46,738 nt of DNA from Syntrophobacteraceae bacterium (GTDB lineage Bacteria > Desulfobacterota > Syntrophobacteria > Syntrophobacterales > Syntrophobacteraceae): NCBI GenBank assembly GCA_018053185.1, contig JAGPLX010000018.1:1-46738 (forward strand). Direction: 5' to 3'. Shown one piece after another: positions 26,384 through 35,375 of this stretch; positions within the stretch are counted from its first letter, which is position 1, and every line of letters begins with the position of its first letter. The position numbers and the translations under genes were made by a program. The notes below the pieces were generated by a model. It made no database searches, was not told the origin of the DNA, and saw nothing but the letters and a program-made list of their open reading frames with translations.

Positions 26384-27437
26384 ACTTTCGGTGGAAATCG
26401 GAATACCGGGGGGCTTCTTGAATCAGCCCCGTGGCTTTGAGCTCGCGCACCACCATTTGAAAGTCGCCTTCCTCGAGGTTCCCTATGCGGCACTCTTTTT
26501 GAGTCACCATGCCCCTGGATAATCCGGATTTCTTGTCCTCCTGCATGAAAGGGACCCTTTCCAAATCCCCCGAAGGGAGAGCGGGGATGGACGGGCAGAT
26601 CAAATCGTACATCCGCTCGAGCATCCACCGCTGGTGAACCCGATCCGTGGGCAGCCTGTTCTCGTCGACAACTTTCATGACAATATCCAGGGCCTCCTCG
26701 GGATGGGAAAATGCGTAAAGCCATCCGTCGATGGATGCGCGAACAAAGGCACAGCAAAGATCTGGGCGCTCATCGAGCAGCTTCTCCATGCAGTAGATGC
26801 CGTCTTCGGGGAAGTCCAGCCCATAGGTGTGGAAGAAGAAAGTGTTGAGCTCATCGGGACTGAGACCCGCATTCAAGAGAGTGTGGTATTCGTTGTACCA
26901 GGTGGCGGACGCCACATCGACACCGCCTCGAAGGAACAGATTCATGGTCGTGGTTTGGGGAATGATGATGGGCGACACCTGGAACTGTTGGAAAAGGGCA
27001 CGGGGCTGGATCTGAAAATCCGCTCCCCACAATCCCACTCGCCTGCCGTTCATGTCTCGAGGAGAGGAGATGCCGCTCGATTTTTTGGCGACCAACATGA
27101 GGGAGGAGTGTTGCATGATCTGGCCGATGTTGACAAGCCTCATCCCGGCCGAGCGCCTTTGAATGGCCGTGGAAAGAAACATGGTGCAAAAGTCGACGAT
27201 GCCCTTTTCCAAAAGGTTCGTGGCCGGCCTGTCGGGCCCTCCCCGAAGGATCTCGAGATCGATTCCCCGTTCCCGGTAATATCCCTTTTCGAGAGCGACG
27301 TAATACCCCGCAAATTGAGCTTGGGGATGCCACTGAGGGACGAAGACCGCTCGATCGTCCCTCGCTATTTCTGCCCGAACCTGGGAGAGAAAAAGCGACA
27401 AAAGCACAACGACGGAAACGACCATCCTTGAGGCCAT
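26361..27437 (-). CDS. NMT1/THI5-like periplasmic substrate-binding protein
   Basis: A 358-residue precursor with a signal peptide (about residues 1-22). It opens with the NMT1 pattern W-H-P-Q-A-Q-F-A-G-Y-Y-V-A-L-E-K-G-Y-Y, then G-P-D-R-P-A-T-N-L and D-F-C-T-M near the N-terminal ligand cleft. Family members bind HMP pyrimidine, sulfonates, riboflavin precursors and similar heterocycles. No permease or ATPase gene is beside it, and its 3' end overlaps the PP2C gene, so it more likely delivers ligand information to the Cache sensor than acts in transport. Thiamine-precursor binding is only one possibility. GGAGGG lies about 12 bases upstream of the ATG. Confidence 0.85.
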   Translation of the reverse strand: MASRMVVSVVVLLSLFLSQVRAEIARDDRAVFVPQWHPQAQFAGYYVALEKGYYRERGIDLEILRGGPDRPATNLLEKGIVDFCTMFLSTAIQRRSAGMRLVNIGQIMQHSSLMLVAKKSSGISSPRDMNGRRVGLWGADFQIQPRALFQQFQVSPIIIPQTTTMNLFLRGGVDVASATWYNEYHTLLNAGLSPDELNTFFFHTYGLDFPEDGIYCMEKLLDERPDLCCAFVRASIDGWLYAFSHPEEALDIVMKVVDENRLPTDRVHQRWMLERMYDLICPSIPALPSGDLERVPFMQEDKKSGLSRGMVTQKECRIGNLEEGDFQMVVRELKATGLIQEAPRYSDFHRKCGLDAQR

Positions 27438-27774
27438 GTTTTTTCAGCACCCTCCTTAAGAAGGCGAAAAAGCCGGGAGCCACGCAAAATCCCGTAGACC
27501 CGTTCCCCGGGGAAATGAGCTCCGTATACCACATTTTCCCGCACTCGAGCACCTGTCCCTTGGTTTCGGCATCGCCGTCCACGTCCATTGTCTGTCCCTG
27601 TCGAATCGAAGACCTGCTCCGCTCCCGGATCATGCGCGAGACATTGCCGAGGGAACGCATTATAGCCTCAACCCCTTTCTGCCGAAAAGAATCATTGACG
27701 GCTCTTTGTGCTTTCGGCAGAGTCTCTGCGTTGGACAAAGGAGAACAGGGGAGAAGGAGGAGATTCGAAGACCT
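27438..27774. promoter_or_regulatory. Divergent promoter region of the signalling cluster and gspE-like gene
   Basis: About 340 bases. On the minus strand a perfect -10 hexamer TATAAT lies at 27659-27664, preceded by G-A-G-G-C, with only a weak -35 at normal spacing; it could drive the NMT1-PP2C-STAS cluster, perhaps with an activator. For the rightward gene only the ribosome site is clear. Confidence 0.4.
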
Positions 27775-29568
27775 ATGCGGTGCAATCATGTGGATGAAAA
27801 TCTCGATCTGCGAAAGCTCGTGCGGGATCTTGCCGCCGATGGCCTGGTATCGAAACAGGATCTCCAGCGGATTCTTTCCAGGGGACCGGACGGGGGCCCG
27901 GGAGAGGTTCATCCCCTGGTTTACCTTTCGGATCGTCGGTTGACTCGTCCCACACCTCCCCACGAACCCTTAACCCTCGAAGCATTGACGTCCTGGCTGG
28001 CCAAAAAGGTCCAGCTCCCCTATCTCCGGATCGATCCCCTCAAAATCGACGTGGCAACGGTGACAAGCGTGGTTTCCTACGCTTACGCGTCCCGGTTCAA
28101 GATTCTGCCGGTGGAGGTGAACGAATGCGAGGTGGTGATCGCTACGGCGGAACCCTTTGTCACGGAGTGGGTCGAGGAACTCGAAAGAATCCTGCGGCTC
28201 AAGGTTACACGGGTCATTGCCAATCCGTCGGACATTTCCCGGTACCTGGTCGAGTTCTACGCGCTTACCGAGTCCGTAAAGGGTGCGGTATGGAGAGCGG
28301 ACAGGGCCAAAATCGGCGGAGTCATCAACCTCGAACAACTGGTGGAATTGGGGCGGGCCGGCAAGCTGGATGCCAATGACCGCTATGTGGTCAACATTGT
28401 GGATTGGCTCCTGCAATATGCGTTCGATCAGCGGGCCAGCGACATTCACCTCGAGCCGCGAAGGGACAACAGCGACGTGAGATTTCGCATCGATGGGGTC
28501 CTTCATGCCGTCTACCAGTTGCCCACCGTGGTGATGGGGGCCGTGGTGAGCCGTCTCAAAGTCCTGGGGCGCATGGATCTCGCAGAAAAGCGCCGTCCCC
28601 AGGACGGCCGCATCAAGACCAAAAGCCAGACGGGGGGTGAGGTAGAACTGAGGCTGTCCACCATGCCGACTGTCTTTGGCGAGAAACTGGTCATGCGGAT
28701 CTTCGATCCTCAGGTGACGGTGAGGAGCTTCGAGGAACTCGGCTTCGACGAGCACGAGCTCAAGAGCTGGAACCGCATGGTCAGAAGCCCCTATGGGATC
28801 ATCCTGGTCACGGGTCCTACAGGGTCCGGCAAGACCACCACTCTCTATTCGACACTGAAACAGCTGGCAAAGCCCGAGGTCAACGTGTGCACCGTGGAAG
28901 AACCCATCGAGATGGTGGAGCCAAGGTTCAACCAGATGCAGGTGCAGCCGTCCATCGGCCTGGATTTCGCCGGCGGGCTGCGAAACCTGCTTCGGCAGGA
29001 CCCGGACATCATCATGGTGGGGGAGATTCGGGACCTGGAGACCGCCGAAATGGCGGTGCAGGCGGCTTTGACAGGACACCTGGTCTTCTCGACCCTCCAC
29101 ACCAACGATGCTGTCTCGGCTGTGGTGCGCCTCATGGATATCGGGGTCCCCGCTTACCTCATCCGAGCCACACTCCTTGGGGTGGTAGCCCAGCGGCTGG
29201 TCCGCACCCTTTGTCCTCACTGCAAACAGGCGGGAACCGTGGATCCCGAACTTTGGCGATTTCTCATTCATCCCTGGAAAATGGACCCACCCGCCAGGGC
29301 CTATTCCCCTCGAGGTTGTCTCGAATGTCGAGAGACGGGCTATCTAGGCAGGGTCGGCCTTTACGAAATCCTGACCACGACCACCACCCTGCGACCCATG
29401 ATCCGGCCAGAGATGGACGTGGTCAAGATTCGAGACCAGGCCGTCCGGGAGGGGATGCTTCCCCTCCAAATCAGCGGGGCCAAGAAGATTTGCCAGGGAA
29501 TCACGACCCTGGAAGAGGTCTTCCGCGTAGCGGGGTCCAGCGATGCAGGAGTGGTCTCAACTTGTTGA
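27775..29568 (+). CDS. GspE/PilB-type secretion or pilus ATPase
   Basis: A 597-residue hexameric ATPase for type II secretion or type IV pili. The N-terminal MshEN/T2SSE_N-like domain covers about residues 60-160. The catalytic core has Walker A G-P-T-G-S-G-K-T at 347-354, an Asp box and Walker B D-P-D-I-I-M-V-G-E-I-R-D, and the T-L-H-T-N-D histidine box. A zinc site has C480-x2-C483 and C515-x2-C518. That Cys4 insert is standard in GspE and PilB. ATG 27775 follows GGAGGAG by about 12 bases; the frame is open 23 codons upstream. No other pil or gsp gene is adjacent, so its machine must be encoded elsewhere; I cannot tell GspE from PilB. Confidence 0.9.
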   Translation: MRCNHVDENLDLRKLVRDLAADGLVSKQDLQRILSRGPDGGPGEVHPLVYLSDRRLTRPTPPHEPLTLEALTSWLAKKVQLPYLRIDPLKIDVATVTSVVSYAYASRFKILPVEVNECEVVIATAEPFVTEWVEELERILRLKVTRVIANPSDISRYLVEFYALTESVKGAVWRADRAKIGGVINLEQLVELGRAGKLDANDRYVVNIVDWLLQYAFDQRASDIHLEPRRDNSDVRFRIDGVLHAVYQLPTVVMGAVVSRLKVLGRMDLAEKRRPQDGRIKTKSQTGGEVELRLSTMPTVFGEKLVMRIFDPQVTVRSFEELGFDEHELKSWNRMVRSPYGIILVTGPTGSGKTTTLYSTLKQLAKPEVNVCTVEEPIEMVEPRFNQMQVQPSIGLDFAGGLRNLLRQDPDIIMVGEIRDLETAEMAVQAALTGHLVFSTLHTNDAVSAVVRLMDIGVPAYLIRATLLGVVAQRLVRTLCPHCKQAGTVDPELWRFLIHPWKMDPPARAYSPRGCLECRETGYLGRVGLYEILTTTTTLRPMIRPEMDVVKIRDQAVREGMLPLQISGAKKICQGITTLEEVFRVAGSSDAGVVSTC

Positions 29569-29623
29569 GTCGGTTAGTTTTGCTTGTGAGACGTTTACAA
29601 ACAGGTCCGTTCCCAGACAGGTC

Positions 29624-30127
29624 CTAGACGGCTGCGTGAGTGACTTTACGAAGTTGCAGGGACAACCTTCTCACGTGCTCCTGTTCTTCCTTCACGAGCA
29701 GGCTCACCAGGTCGCGGCCCTTGCCCTCGCATGTGGCTTCCTGCATGCTCAGAAAAAACAAAACCGAATCCTTCTCGAATTGAATAGCCATCCTCAGTGC
29801 ATCCACCGTGGTTTTGATTTTGGAGATGTGCTCCTGCATTTCCTTGTCGGTTCGGAAGATATGCTGGTCGGCCATCATCTTGATGTAGAGATCCAGTTCT
29901 TGCTGAGGGTCGCTCACCGTCGGGGCTGCAAGGCCTGAAGGCAGTTGGGCCTTGAACTCCTCGAATTTTTTCTTGTGGGATATTTCTTCCAGCGCCAGGT
30001 CCGAGAAGAGCTTTTTCACCTCCGGGTCATCCACAAGTGCTTGGGCCTTCTCATAGAATGTTCTCCCGTTCTCCTCGATTTCTACGGCGATCTGGAACAC
30101 TTCAGCGGCATTGAAACAAAAAAGCAT
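29624..30127 (-). CDS. Ferritin-like diiron protein (rubrerythrin-type, no rubredoxin domain)
   Basis: A 167-residue protein made of one ferritin-like four-helix bundle. The diiron ligands are Glu19 (in E-I-E-E-N-G), Glu48-x2-His51 (E-E-I-S-H), Glu118 (F-E-K-D-S) and Glu148-x2-His151 (E-E-Q-E-H), the pattern of two E...ExxH halves. There is no C-terminal Cys4 rubredoxin part, unlike the rubrerythrin at 13.4 kb, so its electron donor is separate. Likely roles are peroxide or oxygen reduction or iron handling. ATG 30127 has AAGGAGG eight bases upstream. It converges with the gspE-like gene, 55 bases apart. Confidence 0.88.
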   Translation of the reverse strand: MLFCFNAAEVFQIAVEIEENGRTFYEKAQALVDDPEVKKLFSDLALEEISHKKKFEEFKAQLPSGLAAPTVSDPQQELDLYIKMMADQHIFRTDKEMQEHISKIKTTVDALRMAIQFEKDSVLFFLSMQEATCEGKGRDLVSLLVKEEQEHVRRLSLQLRKVTHAAV

Positions 30128-30594
30128 GGGGCTTTCCTCCTTGAAGGTTTGCAATCCTATTGTCTTCTAGACTCGCCCTTGAGGCACCAGACGGCAGGCA
30201 GACCCAGTCAACCGGAAAGTCTTTGAAGCAGGCCGCTCCAGGTGCAACCCCGCTTTCCGGATCTCCGAAAGCCGGATCGTGAACACAACCGCGAACGGCA
30301 TATAGGTAACAGCCCACAATTCTTTCTCCTCTCTTGCTCCTCGCCTCCCCGGGATGGATCCAGTCAGCGATGACATGATCCGGCCGTGCCCTTGCCCATA
30401 CCATGGCAGGAGATTTCGTGCAATGGATTCCTGCGGGCAGGCCCCGCACCCGTCGGCCCGAATCCTTTCCCGAGACTCTCATGGCTGGCTGGTGGATCTC
30501 GAAGAGTCTTGTCCGCGTTCTTGCAAGTTCCCGCAAACCGCCCTGAGCCGGAACCACAACATGGGACGGAACCCGGTGAGGGATTGAGCCGAGC
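30128..30594. other. Intergenic region with one doubtful small Cys-rich frame
   Basis: About 465 bases between two leftward genes. A rightward frame at 30354-30587 encodes 77 residues with six cysteines, in a C-P-C-P-Y-H-G motif, an isolated S-C-G and a C-P-R-S-C pair, which could be a metal site. It has no good ribosome site and I do not call it a gene. Nothing else is recognised; the ferritin-like promoter should lie near the right edge of the ferritin gene. Confidence 0.35.
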
Positions 30595-31593
30595 CTAGAG
30601 AAGGCCGCCGTCCGGAAGTGTGGAAACTGCCTCGGAGTTTCGGGATGATCCCCGGCGCTGGAGTCCCCAGCCGGGAGGGCAGCCTCGCAGGTGCCATTCC
30701 ATCAATCGGAGATTTAGAAGGAGTTTCTCTCGAGGACGGGCCAAAAAAAATCCCGTGGCAAGTGTCGGCAAAGCATTGATGAGGCAGGAAAGAGCGAGCT
30801 TCGCCATGAGGCCGCCTTTCAACATTGCCTCGACTCCCGGGCCGTAGTGCTTCCGAAAGAAAAGGTAGCGGGATTTCCAGAACTCCACTCGCGCTTCCGT
30901 GGGGACCTTTCCGACACTTTTACCCTGAAGATGCACAACGGTGAACCGCGGGTCATGCACCACCTTCCATCCCCTTTGCCTCATGCGTCGGCACCAGTCG
31001 GACTCTTCCAAAAACAGGAAATAATCCTCGTCCATAGGCCCCACCTCGAGAAAGGCTTCTCGGCGCACCAGCATACATGCCCCGATGACCCCCTCTACCT
31101 GGAGGGGGTGGGTCAAGCCATGTTCCTTGCCTGGATATTTGCGTGGAAAGAATATCCGCAGGAGCCTCTTATAGGTGAGTTCGGTGAGGAGAGAAGGATC
31201 GTTGGATATGGAGTTCTGTTTCGAGCCATCGGCATGAATGAGTTGCGGGCCTGCGATGCCGATGGATGGATCGGCGATCATGGTGCCGAGCAACCCCTCG
31301 ATGGCTCCCTCCCCTACCCTGGTGTCGGGGTTCAACAGCAGCAAAAAATCACCCGAGGCTTCCTGGAGGCCGAGGTTGTTGGCCCGAGCAAAACCAAGGT
31401 TGGTCGGACTCGCAAGGAGCCTCACCTCGGGGAAATGGGATTCGACCATCGCTGCACTCCCGTCGGATGAGCCGTTATCCACCACGATCACCTGGGGGGA
31501 AAGGGTTTGCAGATGGTCCCGGATGGACTGGAGGCAGTCCTCGAGCAGGTCTCGAGTATTCCAGTTCACAATGATGATGGAAAGTGAATTCAT
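30595..31593 (-). CDS. Family 2 glycosyltransferase (rhamnosyltransferase-like)
   Basis: A 332-residue GT-A-fold enzyme. The N-terminus S-I-I-I-V-N-W-N-T and V-V-D-N-G-S-S-D-G are the nucleotide-sugar motifs; L-L-N-P-D-T at about 87-91 is the DxD-equivalent; E-E-S-D-W-C-R-R near 220 carries the catalytic acid and Q/RxxRW-like element. A C-terminal hydrophobic helix near residues 275-295 may tether it to the membrane. It ends the LPS group. Its ATG overlaps the stop of the kinase gene by 4 bases (ATGA), showing co-translation. The substrate is unknown; addition of a sugar to the LPS core is the contextual inference. Confidence 0.9.
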   Translation of the reverse strand: MNSLSIIIVNWNTRDLLEDCLQSIRDHLQTLSPQVIVVDNGSSDGSAAMVESHFPEVRLLASPTNLGFARANNLGLQEASGDFLLLLNPDTRVGEGAIEGLLGTMIADPSIGIAGPQLIHADGSKQNSISNDPSLLTELTYKRLLRIFFPRKYPGKEHGLTHPLQVEGVIGACMLVRREAFLEVGPMDEDYFLFLEESDWCRRMRQRGWKVVHDPRFTVVHLQGKSVGKVPTEARVEFWKSRYLFFRKHYGPGVEAMLKGGLMAKLALSCLINALPTLATGFFLARPREKLLLNLRLMEWHLRGCPPGWGLQRRGSSRNSEAVSTLPDGGLL

Positions 31594-32423
31594 GGAATTT
31601 CTTTGCGACGTCTTCTTCTCTCCAGGAGTTTGACCGTGTGAGCGGCGATTTTCCCGGTCTTCCTCCGGATCCGCTCGATCATCTTTCGTTCCGACGATCC
31701 AAGCTTCGAGGATCCCAGGTAAGACAAAAGAAAACGGAGGCGGTCGGCGGTGGTTATGCCGGGAATTTCAAGGGACGAATAATTCAGCTGGGCCAGATCC
31801 TTGATCTGGTATCGAGAGGAAGCGGCCGGAAAATGGAGGACCCGTTGCAGGTCAATGAGGGAGAGGACCTTGTCCGGCCCGAGATAAATGTGCCCCAGGT
31901 AGAAGTCCTGATGGTACATGCCGAAGTCATGGAGATGCCTCGCCAGGTGAGCCAGCCGCCGGATGAGATCCCTCTTTTCCTCGATCCATTCCCGGGAGGA
32001 TCTCAAGACAGTCCCCTCCAGCAGGACTTCGCTCAAAGGTTTTGCGCCGTACAGTTCCTCCGTTATCGTGAAAGAGGAGATTTCCCGGTGAAGAAATCGA
32101 TGTTCTCCCCAGGCGATGGGTCGAACCGTTGGAATTCCAGCCCGGCCGACGGAAAAGATATTGCACCATTCCCGCAGACCGTTGCGGGGGAAGAATCTGA
32201 GGCGCAAGAGGCCCTTGAGGAACTCGATCCAATGGAAACGGTTTCTCTTGAGGAAAAAGCGTCTGTCCTCGAACTCCAGGCGACGCACCACCCGCCCTCT
32301 CTTTCTGGCCACATGGGTTCCCCTCTCGGGATCCATGAAATCGGAATAAGTCCGAAACCCGTTTTCCAGAAATAAGGCCCGGTCCGACTCGAACCGGATT
32401 TCACGCACCGTCGGGAAGCTCAT
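31590..32423 (-). CDS. LPS-core kinase (RfaP/KdkA/InaA-like)
   Basis: A 277-residue protein-kinase-fold enzyme. The catalytic loop is H171-Q-D173-F and the Mg-binding segment is I-D191-L-Q-R, the pattern shared by WaaP heptose kinases and KdkA Kdo kinases. The N-lobe has the basic region V-R-R-L-E around residue 46 and F-F-L-K-R, where the ATP-binding lysine is expected. It probably phosphorylates heptose or Kdo in the inner core, on the cytoplasmic side. It lies in a leftward LPS run, about 170 bases after the heptosyltransferase and overlapping the GT2 start by 4 bases. Which core sugar is phosphorylated cannot be read. Confidence 0.88.
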   Translation of the reverse strand: MSFPTVREIRFESDRALFLENGFRTYSDFMDPERGTHVARKRGRVVRRLEFEDRRFFLKRNRFHWIEFLKGLLRLRFFPRNGLREWCNIFSVGRAGIPTVRPIAWGEHRFLHREISSFTITEELYGAKPLSEVLLEGTVLRSSREWIEEKRDLIRRLAHLARHLHDFGMYHQDFYLGHIYLGPDKVLSLIDLQRVLHFPAASSRYQIKDLAQLNYSSLEIPGITTADRLRFLLSYLGSSKLGSSERKMIERIRRKTGKIAAHTVKLLERRRRRKEIP

Positions 32424-32591
32424 GTTTTTACTGTATCCTCGATCCGAGCAGTATGCAAAACACGGCGCAAAACCGGGGCGGGATTGAAGGGATGAACCGG
32501 ATTCTCACCTTGGTTTTCCTTTTGCGATCCTTCCGTCGATCTAATCGAAAAGGAAAGGCGCGCTTCTGCGACAGTCCAAGCCTTCCCCTGC

Positions 32592-33785
32592 TCATCTTTC
32601 CTCACGGTGCTCGACATTGGGGGGGTGAGCGGAAGCCCATCGATTGGACCCCTTGAGGTCCAGGACGTCCCGCATGGCGGACCACACCTCCTCAACCGAA
32701 ATGCTTCGACTGCACTCGATTCGGCGGTTGCATTGCTTCTTGAGGCAGGGGGAGCAGGGCATGTTCGATTGGAGGCAGCGATGGAGGCTGCCTCTGGGGC
32801 CGTTGCGTCGGCTATCGGTCGCCAAGTATAAGGAAACCGTGGGAGTGCCCACCGCCGCAGCCATGTGGACGAGCCCCGTGTCTCCCCCGACCACCACATC
32901 AGCGCGTTCCAGCAGTGCCGAGACCGTCTTGAGATGGCTTTTGGGCCACTGATAAACCCGTTGGTTCGTGCCTTCCCGGATCTTCTCACAGGCTTCCCGT
33001 TCGTCCTCGGTGGCCCAGGTCAAAATGGCGTTCATCTCGAGATCCCGGACGGTGTCGGACACGAGCCTTTTCCAGAAGTCCAGGTCCCAGAGCTTGGTTT
33101 TCCAACTTGTTCCGTGATGAAAGACGGCGGTGGGACGATGAGGCAGTCGGTGTCGATCGAAAAAGCGGTCCACCTCCAGGCGATGGCGTTCTTCGACATG
33201 GAGGTATCCCGATGTGGGAGGGAAGGAGCCCCCGGGAAAGGCCGCCGCAGCGATGGACAGGTTTCGGTCCATGATGTGATGGTGAGTGGAAGAAGGTCGG
33301 ACCTTTTGATTGGTTGCCAGGAGATTCGGCCATTCCCTCACGTGGGAGGCGTGGAAACCCACCCTGAGGGGAGCTTCCGTCAGCAGGGTGATGACCCCGC
33401 TTTTGGTGTTTCCCTGAAGGTCCAGGACGACGTCGTATCGCTCTCGCCGGATTTGACGGTGCAGTTCGAGAATATCCCGGAGTATGGAAAATGCCGTCGG
33501 GCTTTTTCGCCACCTCCTGGTGCGAAGAAGGTGCAGTCGGCGCAAGAAGGGATGCCCCGTCAACACATGAGAAAAGGGCTCCTCGACGATCCAATCCAGG
33601 GTAAAAGAAGGTCGAACGCTTTTGAGGTAATAGAGAACGGGAAGGGCGTGGATCACATCCCCCAGGGAGCTCACCTTCACGATGAGAATCCTCAAGGCCC
33701 TGTGCCTATGTCCGCTCGATTCGTGTTCAGTACCGGTCTTGGGAATTGCCGGTCCGACATCCGTTCCCCTTTTCAGGTCTTCCAT
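32592..33785 (-). CDS. waaC: Lipopolysaccharide heptosyltransferase I-like protein (GT9)
   Basis: A 397-residue GT-B enzyme of family 9. The N-terminal domain opens with R-I-L-I-V-K-V-S-S-L-G-D-V-I-H-A-L-P, the glycine loop of WaaC/WaaF; the C-terminal domain has the donor-site G-G-D-T-G-L-V-H-M-A-A-A-V-G-T-P. The dipeptide K-V-S-S-L-G-D-V-I and overall order favour WaaC (first heptose onto Kdo) over WaaF. The first 30 residues are poorly conserved, so the true start may be downstream; the annotated ATG overlaps the lpxL stop by 13 bases. It supplies the inner-core sugar to which the neighbouring kinase may act. Confidence 0.88.
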   Translation of the reverse strand: MEDLKRGTDVGPAIPKTGTEHESSGHRHRALRILIVKVSSLGDVIHALPVLYYLKSVRPSFTLDWIVEEPFSHVLTGHPFLRRLHLLRTRRWRKSPTAFSILRDILELHRQIRRERYDVVLDLQGNTKSGVITLLTEAPLRVGFHASHVREWPNLLATNQKVRPSSTHHHIMDRNLSIAAAAFPGGSFPPTSGYLHVEERHRLEVDRFFDRHRLPHRPTAVFHHGTSWKTKLWDLDFWKRLVSDTVRDLEMNAILTWATEDEREACEKIREGTNQRVYQWPKSHLKTVSALLERADVVVGGDTGLVHMAAAVGTPTVSLYLATDSRRNGPRGSLHRCLQSNMPCSPCLKKQCNRRIECSRSISVEEVWSAMRDVLDLKGSNRWASAHPPNVEHREER

Positions 33786-34702
33786 GTACCGTATTCAGCC
33801 TTCTGCCGTTTGCGGGAGACACCCGGCTGGGTCTTCCATCGTCGGTGAATCCAAAACCACTGTTCGGGATATGCCCGAATGTACCGTTCCATGACCGAAT
33901 TATACAAGGAGGTGTTCTCCCGGATGTCCGTCTCCATGTCTCCGGTGACCCTCAAGGGAAGCTCCGGCTCGAGAAACATGTGATATCTTCCACTCAGTTT
34001 GCGGACATTATAAACGGGAACCACCGGTGCGCGGGTCCTGAGGGCCAGGAGGGCCATCATCTTGTGGGTGCAGGCGGTCTTTCCGAAAAAGGGCACAAAT
34101 ACGCCTTCGTGGGCGGCCGCGTTCTGATCCAGGAGGACAGCAACCGCACGTCCTGCGTGCAAGGCCCGGAGAATCTCCCGAAGGGAGCCTTTTTTGGAGA
34201 TGACCTTGTTGCCGCCGATGGAGCGGATCCTGGTGATGAGGGTATCGGCAAGCGGGTTTTCCAGAGGTCGGGCGATCACATCGAGAGGAAAATGGATCAG
34301 GGAAAAGCCGACGGACATCAGTTCCCAGTTTCCGAAATGGGAGGCGAGGACCAGGGCCCCTCGTTTTTTCTCCAGTGCCCGATAGAGATTCTCCGCCCCA
34401 TGAATGGTGATGTATCGATTCACATTGGAGGCATTCATGGAAAACACGTGGGGGAGCTCGAGGAAGACCCGGACGATGTGGCAAAAGTTCTCCCGGCAGA
34501 GGCGGGTCCGTGCGTCCTCGTCCAGGATGTCGCCGAAGGCGATGGAGAGGTTCTTGTGGGCGACGGTTCGGCGGTGATGGTCCGTCAGGTACCACAGCAG
34601 CCCCGTGAGGCGGGCGGGGTACACTATCTTCGACCAGGGCATCCCTGAGGCCAGGCCCATGAGCTTCTCGATGATTCGGAGCCGATTTTCAAGGGACGCC
34701 AT
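33773..34702 (-). CDS. lpxL: Lipid A acyltransferase (LpxL/HtrB family)
   Basis: A 309-residue LPLAT-family enzyme that adds a secondary acyl chain to Kdo-lipid A at the inner membrane. The catalytic H-x4-E motif is His122 to Glu127 (S-H-F-G-N-W-E). The later L-D-Q-N motif and the F-F-G-K and P-x-x-P-V-Y-N substrate blocks follow in order. A hydrophobic N-terminal segment is short. ATG 34702 with AGGA upstream; the frame is open 63 more codons without homologous content. It overlaps waaC by 13 bases and follows engB by 58. LpxL against LpxM cannot be decided from the sequence. Confidence 0.9.
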   Translation of the reverse strand: MASLENRLRIIEKLMGLASGMPWSKIVYPARLTGLLWYLTDHHRRTVAHKNLSIAFGDILDEDARTRLCRENFCHIVRVFLELPHVFSMNASNVNRYITIHGAENLYRALEKKRGALVLASHFGNWELMSVGFSLIHFPLDVIARPLENPLADTLITRIRSIGGNKVISKKGSLREILRALHAGRAVAVLLDQNAAAHEGVFVPFFGKTACTHKMMALLALRTRAPVVPVYNVRKLSGRYHMFLEPELPLRVTGDMETDIRENTSLYNSVMERYIRAYPEQWFWIHRRWKTQPGVSRKRQKAEYGTWKT

Positions 34703-34760
34703 GAGTGGATCCTGTCCCGGGAAAGCACCTTCGTGCCGGAAACAAAGGGGAAAAAGCCGA

Positions 34761-35366
34761 CTATCCATCAAACGGGGCAACCCACTGTTCCAGAAAGGAT
34801 AGAAGGGATTCTCTGCCCTCGTGAGTGAGTGCGGAAAACAGGAACAATCGGTCCTGGGGAATTCCCAAAAGGAGGGATGCCTGCCGCGCATGGGAATCCC
34901 GCATGTTTCTACTCAGCTTGTCGACCTTGGTGAGAATCGGCGCGGCGGGGATTCGGCGATCGAGGAGCCAATTCCACAGGGTGAGATCGTCCGGGGTCGG
35001 GGAATGTCTGGCATCCATGATGACCGCAACGCCCCTCAAGGAACTCCGACCGCTGAGGTATTCCTCCATCATGGGACCCCACTGGGCACGTAGCTCCCGG
35101 GCTACCTTGGCGAAACCGTATCCCGGCAGGTCCACAAAGAAGAAGGCCCCGTTGATGCAAAAGAAATTCAGCATCTGGGTCCGGCCGGGCGTTCGACTGG
35201 TTCGCACCAGCTTTTTCCTTCGGAGCAGGCTGTTGATGAGGGAAGACTTGCCAACGTTGGACCGGCCGGCAAAAGCGACCTCGGGTAATCCGGGGGGAGG
35301 GCACTGGTCCATCCGGACGGCTGACTTGGTGAACTCCGCGGATTGAATCTGCAAGGTGTTTTCCAT
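34761..35366 (-). CDS. engB: Ribosome biogenesis GTPase YihA/EngB
   Basis: A 201-residue TRAFAC GTPase needed for large-subunit assembly. G1 is G-R-S-N-V-G-K-S at 34-41. G2 is in T-P-G-R-T-Q, G3 is D-L-P-G-Y-G, G4 is T-K-V-D-K, and G5 is S-A-L. The K-A-x-x-S-R-T-P-G-R-T sequence of the family is present in the form V-R-T-S-R-T-P-G-R-T. Length is typical. Its ATG lies 9 bases after the stop of the aminotransferase, so co-translation is likely. Confidence 0.96.
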   Translation of the reverse strand: MENTLQIQSAEFTKSAVRMDQCPPPGLPEVAFAGRSNVGKSSLINSLLRRKKLVRTSRTPGRTQMLNFFCINGAFFFVDLPGYGFAKVARELRAQWGPMMEEYLSGRSSLRGVAVIMDARHSPTPDDLTLWNWLLDRRIPAAPILTKVDKLSRNMRDSHARQASLLLGIPQDRLFLFSALTHEGRESLLSFLEQWVAPFDG

Positions 35367-35375
35367 GAAGTCTTC

